Source of the DNA: Silanimonas lenta DSM 16282
Lineage (GTDB): Bacteria; Pseudomonadota; Gammaproteobacteria; Xanthomonadales; Xanthomonadaceae
Length of the DNA stretch: 64,000 nucleotides
NCBI RefSeq assembly: GCF_000429065.1
Contig: NZ_AUBD01000005.1
Span: 248,001 to 312,000, forward strand
Reading direction: 5' to 3'
A model generated the notes under the pieces. That model was not told where the DNA came from and searched no databases. It saw nothing but the letters and a program-made list of their open reading frames with translations. Below, in pieces: positions 43,687 through 52,921 of this stretch. The position numbers and the translations under genes are program-made. Numbering within the stretch: the stretch's first letter is position 1; each line of letters starts with the position of its first letter.

Positions 43687-44688
43687 ATGCACGCGTTCGC
43701 CGAGCCCGCGCCCCGCGCCCTTCCCTTCCCGGCCATCCAGCAGTTGGCCGCCGCCGACATGGCCGCGGTGGACGCCCTGATCCGACGCCGCCTGGCCTCC
43801 GACGTGGTGTTGGTCAACCAGGTGGCCGAGTACATCGTCGGGGCCGGCGGCAAGCGCCTGCGACCCATGCTCACCGTGCTGGCGGCCCGTGCCGCCGGCT
43901 ATCGCGGCGAGGCGCACCACCAGTTGGCGGCAGTGGTGGAGTTCATCCACACCGCCACCCTGCTGCACGACGACGTGGTGGACGAATCGGAGCTGCGCCG
44001 CGGCCGCGCCACCGCCAATGCCGCCTTCGGCAATGCCGCCAGCGTGCTGGTGGGCGACTTCCTCTACTCCCGCGCCTTCCAGCTGATGGTCGAGCTCGAC
44101 TCGATGACGATCCAGAAGGTGCTGGCCGACACCACCAACCGCATCGCCGAGGGCGAGGTGCTGCAACTCCTGCACGTGCGCAACCCGGACACCGACGAGG
44201 CCGCCTACCTGCGGGTGATCGAACGCAAGACCGCGGTGCTGTTCGCCGCCGCCACGCGGCTCGGCGGGCATCTCGCCGGAATCGGCGAAGCGGGCGAGCA
44301 GGCGCTTGCCGACTACGGCCTCGCGCTCGGCTACGCCTTCCAGATCGCCGACGACGTGCTGGACTACGCCGGCGACGCTGCGGCCCTGGGCAAGAACCTC
44401 GGCGACGATCTCGCCGAGGGCAAGGCCACCCTGCCCCTGATCCATGCCATGGCACACAGTGCCCCGGCCGTGCAGGCGCGGCTGAAGACGATCGTGGCCG
44501 AGGGCGATGCCTCGGCCTTCGGTGAGGTGCTGGCGGCCATCGAGGCCTGCGGCAGCCTGGAGTACAGCCGCGAAGCGGCACTGCGCCATGCCGGGGCGGC
44601 CATCGCCGCCCTCGAGGCCCTGCCCGACAGCGAGGCGCGTGCCGCGCTGGCGGGCCTGGCCGAATATGCGGTGCGCCGCCGTTACTGA
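43687..44688 (+). CDS. ispB: Polyprenyl (octaprenyl) diphosphate synthase
   Basis: A 333-residue trans-prenyltransferase that extends farnesyl diphosphate to the C40 side chain of ubiquinone. The first aspartate-rich motif is D95-D96-x-x-D99 (LLHDDVVDE), the second D222-D223-x-x-D226 (ADDVLDY), and GGKRLRP is at 54-60. Alanine and phenylalanine before the first motif (EFIHTATLLHDD) allow a long product; the octaprenyl length is inferred from family and organism type. A perfect -10 box precedes the ATG by six bases, suggesting a leaderless mRNA. Its last seven bases overlap the convergent hydrolase gene. Confidence 0.92.
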   Translation: MHAFAEPAPRALPFPAIQQLAAADMAAVDALIRRRLASDVVLVNQVAEYIVGAGGKRLRPMLTVLAARAAGYRGEAHHQLAAVVEFIHTATLLHDDVVDESELRRGRATANAAFGNAASVLVGDFLYSRAFQLMVELDSMTIQKVLADTTNRIAEGEVLQLLHVRNPDTDEAAYLRVIERKTAVLFAAATRLGGHLAGIGEAGEQALADYGLALGYAFQIADDVLDYAGDAAALGKNLGDDLAEGKATLPLIHAMAHSAPAVQARLKTIVAEGDASAFGEVLAAIEACGSLEYSREAALRHAGAAIAALEALPDSEARAALAGLAEYAVRRRY

Positions 44689-45485
44689 GCCGCGAAGCGC
44701 TCGGCGAAGAAGCCACGCATCATTGCCATCGAGCGGCGATGGCTGGGGGCGTGGTACTTGCAGGCCGGAATCACACTGCCGTCCTCGTCGGGCTCGGCGA
44801 AGCAGTGCACGGCGCCGCCGAAGTTCACGAACTGCCAGTCGGCGCCGGCTTCGCGCATCTCTTTCTCGAAGCCGGCGATCTCCTCTGCCGTGACGAAGGG
44901 ATCGTCGGCGCCGTTCATCACCAGCACCGGCACCTTGAGCTCACCGGCCTGGGCCGGCAGCGGGGTGCCCAGCGCGCCGTGGAAACTCGCCACGCCGGCC
45001 AGCTCGGCGCCGCTGCGGGCCAGTTCCAGCACGGTAGCGCCGCCGAAGCAAAAGCCGATGGCGCCGATCCGCGAGCGGTCGAGCGGCACGCCCTCGGCCG
45101 CGCGCAGGGCGGCCAGCGCGGCATTGATGCGCGCCCGCATGCCGGGGCGGTCGGCATACACCGCGCTCGCGGCCTTCCCGGCATCGCCCGGGTTGTCGGG
45201 GCGGAGGCCGCGGCCGTACATGTCCACCAGCAGGATCACGTAATCCTGCCCGGCAATGGCCTTGGCCTTCTCCACGGCGGCATCGGTCACGCCGTACCAG
45301 TTCGGCACCATCAGCAGGCCCGGACGCGGCGTGGCCACGGCATCGTCGTGAATGAGCACACCATCGAAAGTGGTATCACCCACCGTCCAACTGGTGAGCG
45401 TCGCCACCGGGGCAGCGGGCAAGACGGAAGCGGCGACCAGCGCGCCGAGGGCGAGCAGGGGGCGGAACACGGCGGGAACACGCAT
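44682..45485 (-). CDS. Exported dienelactone hydrolase family protein
   Basis: A 267-residue alpha/beta hydrolase with a signal peptide (about 1-25, ending VLPAAPVA). The dienelactone hydrolase triad is visible: C146 in GFCFGG, D195 in NGADDPF and H227 in GAVHCFA. Periplasmic members of this family have no agreed substrate. The gene is monocistronic, convergent with ispB (7-base overlap), and 90 bases from murD2, which runs on the same strand downstream of lysAC-murL. Confidence 0.85.
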   Translation of the reverse strand: MRVPAVFRPLLALGALVAASVLPAAPVATLTSWTVGDTTFDGVLIHDDAVATPRPGLLMVPNWYGVTDAAVEKAKAIAGQDYVILLVDMYGRGLRPDNPGDAGKAASAVYADRPGMRARINAALAALRAAEGVPLDRSRIGAIGFCFGGATVLELARSGAELAGVASFHGALGTPLPAQAGELKVPVLVMNGADDPFVTAEEIAGFEKEMREAGADWQFVNFGGAVHCFAEPDEDGSVIPACKYHAPSHRRSMAMMRGFFAERFAAQ

Positions 45486-45575
45486 GGCAGGGGCTCCGGC
45501 GGAGACAAGGAAGCCCTGAGTGTAGGCCCTGGGCCGGCCCGCCGGCGTCAGGGCGGCGTGGGCGCGAACCGGCCT

Positions 45576-46964
45576 TCAACGCACGCCGAGGCCGGGGATG
45601 CTGCCCACCTGCTCGGGATCGAAGCCCGCGGCCCGGGCGAAGTGCTTGCCGCGCTCGGCATAGTCGCGGTAACGCGGGAAACTCGGCGCGCCCGGCGAGA
45701 GCAGCACGGTGCCGCGGCTGCCCAGGGCCTCCTGCGCCAGCCGCACCGCCTCCTCCATCGAGTTCGACTCGCGCAGCACGAACTTCGTGGCCGTGGCGAT
45801 CGACTTCAGCTTCTCGAAGATGGCCGGTCCGTTCTGACCCATGGTGATGATGGCGCCGGGCGGATCGGCGGCCACGCGCTCGGCGAAGCCCCCCCAGTCG
45901 AGGCCCCGGTCGTAGCCGCCGACGAGGATGGCCGTGCCCTTGCCGGGATACCAGTCGAGGGCGGCGATCGAGGCGTGCGGGGTGGTGCTGATCGAATCGT
46001 TGACGTAGATGAGTCCCTCTCTCTCGCCGATCCGTTGCAGGCGGTGCGGCAGGGGCTGGAAGTCCACCACCCGCTCGACGAGCGGCACCGGATCGATGCC
46101 GAGCGCCTCCACCGCGGCCAGCGCCGCGCACAGGTTCATCCAGTTGTGGCGACCCGGCAGCGGCAGGAACTTCACGTCCAGCACCGCCCGCCCGCCGCGC
46201 ATGATCCAGCGGTCGCGCACGTGCCAGCCGTCCTCGGTGTTGAACCACTGCACGCGGATGCCCTGCGCCGCAGCGGTGGCGCCGAGCTCGCGCAGGCGCG
46301 CGTCGGCGGCGTTCAGCAGGGCGATGCCGGGCTGGGCCTGGGTGACGAGCTTCAGCTTGTCGGCGTAGTAGCGGGCCTCGCTGCCATGCCAGTCGAGGTG
46401 CTCGGGATAGAGGTTGAGCACCACCGCCACCGTCGGCCGCACTGCATCGCCAGTCTGATAGCTGGAGAGCTCGATGGCCCAGGCATCGGGCGGCGGCTGC
46501 ACGTCCAGCAGTTCCAGCAGCGGCAGGCCGATGTTGCCGGCCAGCGCGGTGCGCTCGCCGGCGGCGCGCAGCAGGAAGGCCACCAGGGCCGTGACCGTGC
46601 TCTTGCCCTTGGTGCCGGTGACACAGACGGTATGCGCCCCGGCGTTCTCGGAAAACCAGATCGCCGTGCCGCTGGTGAAGCGCACGCCGTTGAGCTCGGC
46701 ATCGATCTTCGGCGAGGCATAGGCGCTGATGCCCGGCGACTTCACCACCACGTCGAAGGCCGAGAGCGCGGCAGCATCGACCTCGGTACGGATGCTGAGC
46801 ATGGGGTCTTCCTGCGCCTCGAGGTCGGCCACTTCCTCGGGCTTGCAGAACACCGTGAGCGGGCGGCCGGGAAGACGCCAGCGCAGCGCGGCCAGCGCCG
46901 CCCGGCCCTCGCGGCCATAGCCCCAGATCGCCACCCGCTTGCCGTCAAGCTCCGAAATGCGCAC
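45576..46964 (-). CDS. murD2: UDP-N-acetylmuramoyl-L-alanine--L-glutamate ligase (MurD2)
   Basis: A 462-residue Mur ligase with an N-terminal Rossmann domain (VAIWGYGREGRAALAAL), the ATP loop GTKGKST at 117-123 and the central motif NLYPEHLDWHGS. Ordinary MurD adds D-Glu; the MurD2 branch adds L-Glu and is encoded with MurL, which then inverts the residue. Immediate linkage to murL supports the L-Glu version here. The start is a GTG at 46962-46964 (RISELDGKRVAIW follows) with GGAGG exactly six bases upstream, inside the murL 3' end; the genes overlap by 20 bases. An ATG 33 bases further upstream is possible but lacks a ribosome site. Confidence 0.88.
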   Translation of the reverse strand: MRISELDGKRVAIWGYGREGRAALAALRWRLPGRPLTVFCKPEEVADLEAQEDPMLSIRTEVDAAALSAFDVVVKSPGISAYASPKIDAELNGVRFTSGTAIWFSENAGAHTVCVTGTKGKSTVTALVAFLLRAAGERTALAGNIGLPLLELLDVQPPPDAWAIELSSYQTGDAVRPTVAVVLNLYPEHLDWHGSEARYYADKLKLVTQAQPGIALLNAADARLRELGATAAAQGIRVQWFNTEDGWHVRDRWIMRGGRAVLDVKFLPLPGRHNWMNLCAALAAVEALGIDPVPLVERVVDFQPLPHRLQRIGEREGLIYVNDSISTTPHASIAALDWYPGKGTAILVGGYDRGLDWGGFAERVAADPPGAIITMGQNGPAIFEKLKSIATATKFVLRESNSMEEAVRLAQEALGSRGTVLLSPGAPSFPRYRDYAERGKHFARAAGFDPEQVGSIPGLGVR

Positions 46965-48381
46965 GCAGCGCCTCCATCCGTGCGGTGCCCAGCCCATGCT
47001 CCCCCTGCGGGGCCAGCAGCGGCTCCAGGCGCAGGGTAGCCGGATCGAGGGCCGGCTGCTGCGTCGTGGCGAAGCGGGCGACCAGCGCATCCTCGCGCCA
47101 GGCCGGGCTGGCGGCCAGGGCCGCCATCGCCGCCCGCGATTCGCGGCCCTCGCCTACGCATTCGAAGGGCTTGTGGCCCGCGATCTCGAGCAGGGCGTCG
47201 TAGGCGGCGGCCAGCGACAGGTCGTCGAGCAGGTTGCGGCCGAAGATGCCGAGCAGGCGCGGCTTCGGCATGAAGGGCGCGAGCGCCAGGAACACGAAAT
47301 GGCATTTCGGGCAGGCCCCGCACCAGCGCTGGCTGGGCTTCTCGCCCAGCAGGTGGAAGTTGCGGTTGCAGCTGGAGAAGTGCGCGTCGTAGTGCTCCAG
47401 CCGGGCGAACTGCCGGGCCACGGCGAGTTCCGAGAACGGACGCAGCAACGAGACGTAATCGAAATCCGCCGCGACCTGTGCGCGGACGATCGCCGCGAAA
47501 TCGCGCTCGAAGGCCCAGCCCTTCGACCACTGGTGGTTCACCTCGCCGGTGCCGGAGATCAGGCTGCCGTAGCTCGCCGAATGCTCGTTGGAGAACACCA
47601 CGCTGCCATGGCCGGTGAGCAGGGCCGCCAGCACGAGGATCGCCGAGTTCACCGCGGTGACCGGGATGTGGCCGTTCAGCGCCCCCTCGCGGTTGAACAC
47701 GAAAAGCTCCGGCGCCAGCGCGCGGCCGATGTTGAGCATGGGCAGGCCGGTGCGCTCGGCGCAGGCGCGGATCAGCGGCGAGCTGCCGATCCAGGCCACG
47801 GTGGTCTTAGCGCCCAGGGCACGCAGGGCCTCGATCGAGACCAGCGAATCCTTGCCGCCGCCGATGGCCACCAGGCTGCGGAAGGGCCAGGGCTGGCTGC
47901 CCCCTCCCGGCGGCGAGACCCGCCCGAGGCCCAGGGCCGGGGCCGGCGGGCGCGCCGCCGCGCCCTGCGGCCAGACGATGTGGCCGCGCAGCTCGAGGCC
48001 GTTGCGGTAGGCGAACTCGCCGAGGCCGTTCTCGTAGACGCTGGCGATGAAGGCCGCGGTGGCGGCATCGAGCGGGCCCTCGGCGCATTCGATCACCGCG
48101 GGGGCGGCGGCCTTGTAGTAGCTGACGCCGGCCACGAGGTGCAGCAGGCGCAGTGCCGCCTCCACCGCTGCGGCCTTCGCCGGGTCGAAGTCCACGCTCC
48201 CCGGCTGCACCGCCGTAAACGGGGCGCCGGGGATCGTGATGCGCTCGACCAGCTCGGGGCTGCCCGCGCCATCGTGGTTCACGAAGGCGTAGCCGAGCGC
48301 GACCTCGCCGCTGGCCGGATCGAAGCGTTTCGACGTGAAGCGGAAGGCGCGGATCGCCGCGCGGTCGAAGGTCCAGCTCAT
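46945..48381 (-). CDS. murL: UDP-N-acetylmuramoyl-L-alanyl-L-glutamate epimerase (MurL)
   Basis: A 478-residue enzyme that converts the terminal L-Glu of UDP-MurNAc-L-Ala-L-Glu to D-Glu in an ATP-dependent reaction, replacing glutamate racemase plus MurD. Family features are the P-loop-like SLVAIGGGKDSLVSIEALRA (about 190-209), VFSNEHSASYGSL, and the cysteine region SSCNRNFHLLGE and RWCGACPKCHFVFLAL. Its start overlaps the lysAC stop (ATGA), and murD2 starts within its end, so all three are translationally coupled. The MurD2/MurL route was described in Xanthomonas; the assignment here rests on these motifs and the partner gene. Confidence 0.9.
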   Translation of the reverse strand: MSWTFDRAAIRAFRFTSKRFDPASGEVALGYAFVNHDGAGSPELVERITIPGAPFTAVQPGSVDFDPAKAAAVEAALRLLHLVAGVSYYKAAAPAVIECAEGPLDAATAAFIASVYENGLGEFAYRNGLELRGHIVWPQGAAARPPAPALGLGRVSPPGGGSQPWPFRSLVAIGGGKDSLVSIEALRALGAKTTVAWIGSSPLIRACAERTGLPMLNIGRALAPELFVFNREGALNGHIPVTAVNSAILVLAALLTGHGSVVFSNEHSASYGSLISGTGEVNHQWSKGWAFERDFAAIVRAQVAADFDYVSLLRPFSELAVARQFARLEHYDAHFSSCNRNFHLLGEKPSQRWCGACPKCHFVFLALAPFMPKPRLLGIFGRNLLDDLSLAAAYDALLEIAGHKPFECVGEGRESRAAMAALAASPAWREDALVARFATTQQPALDPATLRLEPLLAPQGEHGLGTARMEALRAHFGA

Positions 48382-50981
48382 TCCAGGATCTCCTCGGCAG
48401 GCAGGGCGCGCAGGTTGTAGCGGCTCGCCATCACCCTGCCGTAGGCGCCGGCATCGGCCAGCAGCACCACGTCGCCCTCGGCGGTGGCCTCGGGCAGGCG
48501 ACGGCGGCGCCCCAGCACGTCGCCGGTCTCGCAGATGGGCCCCACCACCTCGGCGGGCTCGCCGGGCGGATCATCGAGGCGACTCAGGTTCACGATGCCG
48601 TGCCAGGCGTTGTAGAGCGCCGGGCGCAGCAGCGCGTTCATGCCGGCATCGAGGCCAATGCGGCGCACGCCCTGCTTGTGCATGGTGGCGGTGACCCGGG
48701 TGAGCAGCACGCCGGCCTCGGCGACGAGGAAGCGTCCCGGCTCGATCCACAGTGCGTACTGCGGGAACAGGGCCTTCATCTCCGCCAGCATCGCCCCGAA
48801 GGCGGCGAGGTCGAAGGGCTCGGCCTCGGGCTGGTAGGGAATGCCGATGCCCCCGCCGACGTCGATGCGCTCGACCGTGCCGATGGCATCGGCCACCGAC
48901 GCGAGCCGCGCATACACCTCGCGCCAGTGGTTGGCATCGAAGATGCCGCTGCCGATGTGCGCATGCAGGCCGGTGACGCGCGCGCCCAGCGCCTTCGCCG
49001 CATCGGCGGCGGACGAGACCTCATCGAGCGGCAGACCAAACTTCGCCTCCTTGCCGCCGGTCTTCACCTTGTCGTGGTGGCCCGAACCGAAACCGGGATC
49101 GACGCGCAGGGTGAGTTCGCGGCCACGGAACACCTCCGCCCATCCGTCCAGCAGTGTGGGATTGTCGAGCGTGACGTGCACGCCATGTGCGAAGGCCCGC
49201 TCGAACTCGATGCGCGGAGCGAAGCTCGGCGTGAACAGGATGCGGCACGGGTCGAGGCCCGGCAGCGTGGCCAGCACATGCTCCACTTCGGCCAGCGAGA
49301 CGCATTCGAAGCCGAACCCTTCCGCCTCCAGTGCCCTGAGGATGGCCGGGTGCGGATTGGCCTTCAGCGCGTAATGCACGCGGTCCACCGCGGCGAGCGC
49401 CTTCAGCTGCCGGGCGCGCTCGCGCACGGTGGGCAGGTGGTAGGCGTAGGTGGGCGTGCCGCGCTCGGCCAGCGCGAGCAGGCGCGGACGCTCGGCCTGC
49501 CACCACGCCGTGCGCGGCGGGCGCGGCTCGCCGAGCTCGCGCCAGCTCGGCCCGAACACCGCGGCCTCGTCGATCGGCATGGCGCTGGAGGCGATCAGCA
49601 GCCCATGCAGGGGGGGCAACAGGCCATCGGCAAGGGCTTCGTCGACCACGAAGGTGAGGTTGAGGTCGTTCGAACTCTGCGAGATCAGGTGCACCCGCTC
49701 GCGGCCGAAGGTGGCCAGCACCTCGGTGAGCCGGTGCAGGCGCGAGCGCATGCCGCGCCCCACCAGGGTGATGGCCGCGCAGGGCGCGATCACCTTCACC
49801 CGGCAGATGCGCTCCAGGTCGCGGCACAGGGCCTCCAGCACATTGGTGCTGACGAGGTTGTCGGAGGGATCGAGCGAGACCGTGACATTGGTCTCGGCCG
49901 AGCCGATCAGGTCCACCGAAAGCCCATGCGCCTTGAAGCAGCCGAACACTTCCGCGAGGAAGCCCACCTGCTGCCACATGCCGATGGTCTCCATCGACAC
50001 CAGCACGATGCCGCGCCGGGCGCTGATCGCCTTCACCCCGGGCACGGTCGCGGCCTGGCCGTCGATGACGGTGCCGGCGAGCTCGGGGTGTTCGGTGTCG
50101 CGGATCCACATCGGCACGCCGGCCTCGCGGCAGGGCGTGAGGCAGCGCGGATGCAGCACCTTGGCGCCGGTGGTGGCGATCTCCTGCGCCTCCTCGAAAT
50201 CGAGGCGGGAGAGCAGGCGCGCCTCCGGCACCTGCCGCGGATTGGCGCTGAACATGCCCGGCACGTCGGTCCAGATCTCGACGCGGCGCGCTTTCAGCAG
50301 GGCGCCGAAGTAGGCCGCCGAGGTGTCCGAGCCGCCGCGCCCGAGGATGGCCGTGCCGCCATCGGCATGGCGGGCGATGAAGCCCTGGGTGAGGGCGAAG
50401 CGCTCGGGCCGGGCCAGCAGGCGCTCGCGCGCCACCGGGTCGAGGAAATCGCAGGACACCGAGAGCCGCTGCGCCCAGGCGCTGGCATTGGGCTGCTCGA
50501 TGGCGCGCATCGAATCGCGCGCATCCCACCATTCCAGCGCCATGCCCTGCATGCGCAGGTAGGCCACGCCGAGCGTGGAGCTCAGCAACTCGCCCTGGGC
50601 CAGCAGTTCGGCCTGCCAGGAAAGCTCGGCGCCAGCCGCGCGCGGATCGGCTGCCAGGGCGCGCAGGGCGGCGAAGCGCGGGCCGAGCACGGCCTCGGGA
50701 TCCAGCCCGAGCTCGGCGCAGAACGCGGCATGGCGCTCGACGAGGGCCTCGGCCTGGGCATGAAGGCCCGGCATGTCCTGATGCCCATCGATCATGGCCT
50801 GCAGGGCGTTGGTGACGCCCGAGAGGGCCGAGACCACCACCAGCACGCGCGCGCCTTCCTCCTCGGCGCGGCGGCGCATGAGTTTCCCGATCGTGTCCCA
50901 GCGCGATTTTTTCGACACGCTGGTGCCCCCGAACTTCAGGACGATCCAGTCGTTGGCGAACGCGGGGACAGGGCGGTTCAT
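48378..50981 (-). CDS. lysAC: Bifunctional aspartate kinase / diaminopimelate decarboxylase
   Basis: An 867-residue fusion of the first and last enzymes of lysine synthesis. Residues about 10-460 are aspartokinase: KFGGTS at 16-21, GRGGSDTSAAYFGALLKA, and two ACT domains (DLIGSAETNVTVSLDPSDN region). Residues about 490-860 are a PLP-dependent decarboxylase, with the cofactor lysine K540 in HYALKANPHP, GSGHHDKVKTGGKEAKFGLP and CETGDVLGRRRRLPEA. The same fusion is known in Xanthomonas and Xylella. The start MNRPVPAFANDWIVLKFGGTS gives a normal kinase N-terminus. It leads the operon lysAC-murL-murD2, tying meso-diaminopimelate use and peptidoglycan stem-peptide synthesis together. Confidence 0.95.
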   Translation of the reverse strand: MNRPVPAFANDWIVLKFGGTSVSKKSRWDTIGKLMRRRAEEEGARVLVVVSALSGVTNALQAMIDGHQDMPGLHAQAEALVERHAAFCAELGLDPEAVLGPRFAALRALAADPRAAGAELSWQAELLAQGELLSSTLGVAYLRMQGMALEWWDARDSMRAIEQPNASAWAQRLSVSCDFLDPVARERLLARPERFALTQGFIARHADGGTAILGRGGSDTSAAYFGALLKARRVEIWTDVPGMFSANPRQVPEARLLSRLDFEEAQEIATTGAKVLHPRCLTPCREAGVPMWIRDTEHPELAGTVIDGQAATVPGVKAISARRGIVLVSMETIGMWQQVGFLAEVFGCFKAHGLSVDLIGSAETNVTVSLDPSDNLVSTNVLEALCRDLERICRVKVIAPCAAITLVGRGMRSRLHRLTEVLATFGRERVHLISQSSNDLNLTFVVDEALADGLLPPLHGLLIASSAMPIDEAAVFGPSWRELGEPRPPRTAWWQAERPRLLALAERGTPTYAYHLPTVRERARQLKALAAVDRVHYALKANPHPAILRALEAEGFGFECVSLAEVEHVLATLPGLDPCRILFTPSFAPRIEFERAFAHGVHVTLDNPTLLDGWAEVFRGRELTLRVDPGFGSGHHDKVKTGGKEAKFGLPLDEVSSAADAAKALGARVTGLHAHIGSGIFDANHWREVYARLASVADAIGTVERIDVGGGIGIPYQPEAEPFDLAAFGAMLAEMKALFPQYALWIEPGRFLVAEAGVLLTRVTATMHKQGVRRIGLDAGMNALLRPALYNAWHGIVNLSRLDDPPGEPAEVVGPICETGDVLGRRRRLPEATAEGDVVLLADAGAYGRVMASRYNLRALPAEEILE

Positions 50982-51126
50982 CGGGGTCGGCACCTCACAT
51001 GGCCGTGGCATGGAAAAAGGAAAGCCGCCAGATGCGGCGGCCGGGCAAGGATAGCGTGGCCCGGCACTCCCGCCGTACCCGCGCGGGCATGCACAGGGTG
51101 GCTTGTGGCCCGGCCGGGGCAGGCCG

Positions 51127-51132
51127 GACACT
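51127..51132 (+). promoter_or_regulatory. -10-like box seven bases before the first phzF
   Basis: GACACT, then ATCGCCC, then ATG at 51140. The position resembles the leaderless arrangement at other genes here; no ribosome binding site is visible. Confidence 0.35.
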
Positions 51133-51139
51133 ATCGCCC

Positions 51140-52039
51140 ATGCCTCCGATCGCCTCCCCGGGCGCGGCCGCCGCCGTCGCGCCCCGTCTTCCGTTCCTGC
51201 AACTCGATGTCTTCGCCGCCGCTCCCGGCCTCGGTAACCCGCTCGGCGTGGTGCTGGGCGCCGAAGCGCTCGATGGCGCGGCCATGCAGGCGCTCGCCGC
51301 CTGGCTCAATCTCTCGGAAACCAGCTTCGTGCTGCCGCCCACCCAGCCGGGGGCCGATTACCGCCTGCGCATCTTCACCCCGCGCCAGGAACTGCCCTTC
51401 GCCGGGCATCCCAGCGTGGGCACCGCGCATGCCGTGCTGGAACACGGCCTCGTGCGCCCCCACAAGGGCCGCCTGGTGCAGGAATGCGGGGCCGGCCTGC
51501 TGCCGCTGCGGGTGGAAGGCGAAGGCGCCGGGCGCCGGGTGCATGTGCGCGCCCCGCGAGGACGGACGCTGGATGCCAGGGCCGAGGCGGTGCTGGCCAG
51601 CCTCGGGGCCGTGGCCCTGGGGCCCCTGCCTGCGGCCCTGATCGACAACGGCCCGCGCTGGTGGTGCGTGGAGCTCGCCGACGAGGCCAGCGTGCGCGGC
51701 CTCGGCCCCGACCTCGAGGCCATGGCCGCGGCGAACCGGAGCGACGGCAGCGTGGGCGTGGCGGTGTTCGCCCGCTGCCCCGGCGCTCCCCATGCGCTGG
51801 TGGTGCGCGCCTTCGTGCCCGCCGACGGCATCCCGGAAGACCCGGTGACCGGCAGCGCCAATGCCGCCATCGCCGCCTGGCTGCAGGCCCGCCATGCCCT
51901 GCCCGCTCCGCGCTTCACGAGCTCGCAGGGGCGCGAACTGGGCCGCGATGGCGTGGTCGAGATCGCCGTGGATGAGGAGGGCGAGGTCTGGATCGGCGGC
52001 CAGACCCAGACCGTGGTGGAGGGCACGCTGGCATGGTGA
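51140..52039 (+). CDS. PhzF family isomerase/epimerase-like protein, first paralog
   Basis: A 299-residue protein with the two-domain diaminopimelate-epimerase fold. The catalytic glutamate corresponds to E60 in LNLSETSFVLPP. TPRQELPFAGHPSVGTAHAV and the mirror-image second-domain block EDPVTGSANAAIAAWL are both intact. Characterised PhzF proteins isomerise a phenazine precursor, but most bacterial homologs have unknown substrates and no phenazine genes are present here. It diverges from lysAC and overlaps the second paralog by seven bases. An N-terminal extension of twenty Ala/Pro residues precedes the fold. Confidence 0.85.
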   Translation: MPPIASPGAAAAVAPRLPFLQLDVFAAAPGLGNPLGVVLGAEALDGAAMQALAAWLNLSETSFVLPPTQPGADYRLRIFTPRQELPFAGHPSVGTAHAVLEHGLVRPHKGRLVQECGAGLLPLRVEGEGAGRRVHVRAPRGRTLDARAEAVLASLGAVALGPLPAALIDNGPRWWCVELADEASVRGLGPDLEAMAAANRSDGSVGVAVFARCPGAPHALVVRAFVPADGIPEDPVTGSANAAIAAWLQARHALPAPRFTSSQGRELGRDGVVEIAVDEEGEVWIGGQTQTVVEGTLAW

Positions 52040-52917
52040 GCCGCCGCTTCCTGCATCTCGATGTCTTCGCCCCGCGCGCCGGCGCCGGCAACCCGCTCGC
52101 GGTGGTGCTCGACGCCGGGGGGCTCGATGCCGCGGCCATGCAACGCATCGCCGCCTGGACCAATGTCATCGAGACCTGCTTCGTGCTGCCGCCCAGCACG
52201 CCGGAGGCGAGCTACCGGGTGCGCATCTTCACCCCGCGCCGCGAGCTCGCCTTCGCCGGGCATCCCAGCGTGGGCACCGCGCATGCCGTGCTCGCCGCCG
52301 GGCTGGCCACGCCCCAGCCCGGGCCGGACGGCCGGCTCCGGCTGGTGCAGGAATGCGGGGCCGGGCTGCTGCCGGTGCAGGTGGAGGGCGAAGGCGAGGC
52401 GCGCGCGCTCTTCGTGCAGGCACCGGCCACGCAGGTGCTGGCACGTCGGGATGGGGGTGATGCCCGGCTGCGCGCCCTGCTCGGCGACCGGCTCGCGCCG
52501 GCCGGCGCCGCCCTGATCGATTCCGGCCGCCGCTGGTGGGCGGCGGAACTGGTGGACGAGGCCGCGGTGCGCGGCTGGGCGCCGGATTTCCCCGGTATCG
52601 CCGCGCTTGCCGCGCCGGACGAGGCGATGGGGCTCGCGGTCTTCGCCCGCTGCCCGGGCCGCGACTACGGCCTGGTGGTGCGGGCGCTGATGCCCTTCCA
52701 TGGCCACTACGAGGACCCGGCCTCCGGCGCGGCGAACGCGGCGCTGGCGGGCTATCTGCATGCCACCGGGCAGGCCAGGGATCTGGGCGATCGCTACGTG
52801 GTGAGCCAGGGCCGCGAGGTGGGCCGCGACGCCCGCCTCGTGCTGCGGCACGAGGACGGGCGCATCTGGGTGGGAGGGCAGACCCGGACCGTGGTGGAGG
52901 GCCGGCTGCGCTGGTAA
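52033..52917 (+). CDS. PhzF family protein, second paralog
   Basis: A 294-residue paralog of the preceding gene. The catalytic glutamate is E47 in TNVIETCFVLPP, where the usual N-L-S-E is N-V-I-E, so the active-site neighbourhood differs from its partner. RRELAFAGHPSVGTAHAVLA and YEDPASGAANAALAGYL are conserved. The two share strong similarity by eye through both domains and overlap by seven bases, indicating tandem duplication; each chain normally forms dimers, so heterodimers are possible. The substrate is unknown. It is convergent with the glycine-zipper protein. Confidence 0.85.
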   Translation: MVSRRFLHLDVFAPRAGAGNPLAVVLDAGGLDAAAMQRIAAWTNVIETCFVLPPSTPEASYRVRIFTPRRELAFAGHPSVGTAHAVLAAGLATPQPGPDGRLRLVQECGAGLLPVQVEGEGEARALFVQAPATQVLARRDGGDARLRALLGDRLAPAGAALIDSGRRWWAAELVDEAAVRGWAPDFPGIAALAAPDEAMGLAVFARCPGRDYGLVVRALMPFHGHYEDPASGAANAALAGYLHATGQARDLGDRYVVSQGREVGRDARLVLRHEDGRIWVGGQTRTVVEGRLRW

Positions 52918-52921
52918 GGCC

